Shown: in pieces, positions 62,401 to 62,567 of the stretch
Layout: every line of letters starts with the position of its first letter
How positions within the stretch are numbered: the stretch's first letter is position 1
The notes under the pieces: model-generated
Told to the model about the DNA's origin: nothing
Databases searched by the model: none
The model's input: only the letters and a program-made list of their open reading frames with translations
NCBI GenBank assembly: GCA_002281875.1
Contig: NCHN01000016.1
Coordinates: 1-62,567 of the forward strand
Length of the DNA stretch: 62,567 nucleotides
DNA from: Sphingobacteriia bacterium 24-36-13
GTDB taxonomy: Bacteria; Bacteroidota; Bacteroidia; Chitinophagales; Chitinophagaceae
Direction: 5' to 3'
Made by a program: the position numbers and the translations under genes

Positions 62401-62567
62401 ACAGCAATTAGAACCCTAATATAATTATTTGTTTGCATCAAAACACTAGGAATTTTATAAATCCTTCAATAAGCCGAATCATTCGGTAAACAGATTGCAA
62501 CAATGATTAATAAGAGTTAAATGAATATAATCGGTGAGAATGTTTAAATTAGTGCTCCTTTAAAAAA
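62401..62567 (-). other. Region upstream of the sugar operon
   Basis: 167 bases with no gene in view. It should contain the promoter of the minus-strand operon, but I find no clean TAnnTTTG on the minus strand. The window ends here, so further operon genes could lie outside. Confidence 0.35.

Overview
The window comes from an AT-rich genome of the phylum Bacteroidota, most likely family Chitinophagaceae (Sediminibacterium-like). This is inferred from a SusC/SusD pair, Bacteroidota-type promoters (TAnnTTTG -7 elements), an HU gene next to a short bTHX ribosomal protein gene, DUF4286, DUF2911 and TIGR02757 proteins, and almost no Shine-Dalgarno sequences. It is densely coded. I see no rRNA, tRNA, CRISPR array, insertion sequence or phage genes.

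Layout. 0-6.5 kb: an orphan NarL/FixJ-type response regulator behind a structured leader, a LOG-family nucleosidase, exonuclease III, HU and bTHX. 5-8 kb: an exported PLP enzyme and a TlpA-type thioredoxin. 8-15 kb: a surface-glycan cluster (FkbM methyltransferase, three family-2 glycosyltransferases, one GT4-like glycosyltransferase, an O-antigen-ligase-like membrane protein) interrupted by meaB. 15-22 kb: a LON-domain protein, coaX, an outer-membrane protein, lptC, an aldo/keto reductase, and an ECF sigma / membrane protein / DUF4097 three-gene module. 22-26 kb: a CNNM/CorC protein, tatC, rpiB and an M28 peptidase. 26-32 kb: SusD/SusC and a deoxyhypusine-synthase-like enzyme. 32-36 kb: a translationally coupled lipid-linked glycan operon (methyltransferase, GT87-type, DPM1-type GT2, polysaccharide deacetylase). 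36-43 kb: an SdpR/SdpI-like pair with a 22-bp palindromic operator, hydrolases, ACP phosphodiesterase and cystathionine gamma-synthase. 43-50 kb: a GH9-deacetylase fusion, a fumarylacetoacetate-hydrolase-family enzyme with a flavin reductase, an AraC regulator, a cupin, an SDR and a YjjG nucleotidase. 50-56.6 kb: phospholipid genes (psd, cdsA) with a CPBP protease, dusB, glutathione peroxidase and aldehyde dehydrogenase. 56.6-62.4 kb: a sugar-oxidation cluster (Gfo/Idh/MocA oxidoreductase, two TIM-barrel isomerases, and a GMC oxidoreductase with its small subunit), most members carrying twin-arginine-like signals.

How the genes work together. The strongest candidate system is the right-hand cluster. 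A flavin-dependent GMC oxidoreductase without a signal peptide lies beside a gluconate 2-dehydrogenase subunit 3-like protein with a twin-arginine signal. This fits a periplasmic glycoside 3-dehydrogenase-like complex, with an exported oxidoreductase and sugar isomerase-like enzymes acting on the oxidised product. tatC in the same window would serve this export. Other points of interest are the deoxyhypusine-synthase-like protein (catalytic Lys kept, catalytic His apparently lost), the compact SdpR/SdpI switch, and the alternative-pairing G/C tracts upstream of the response regulator. I did not find a system that is demonstrably new; most of the window is ordinary core and envelope biology.
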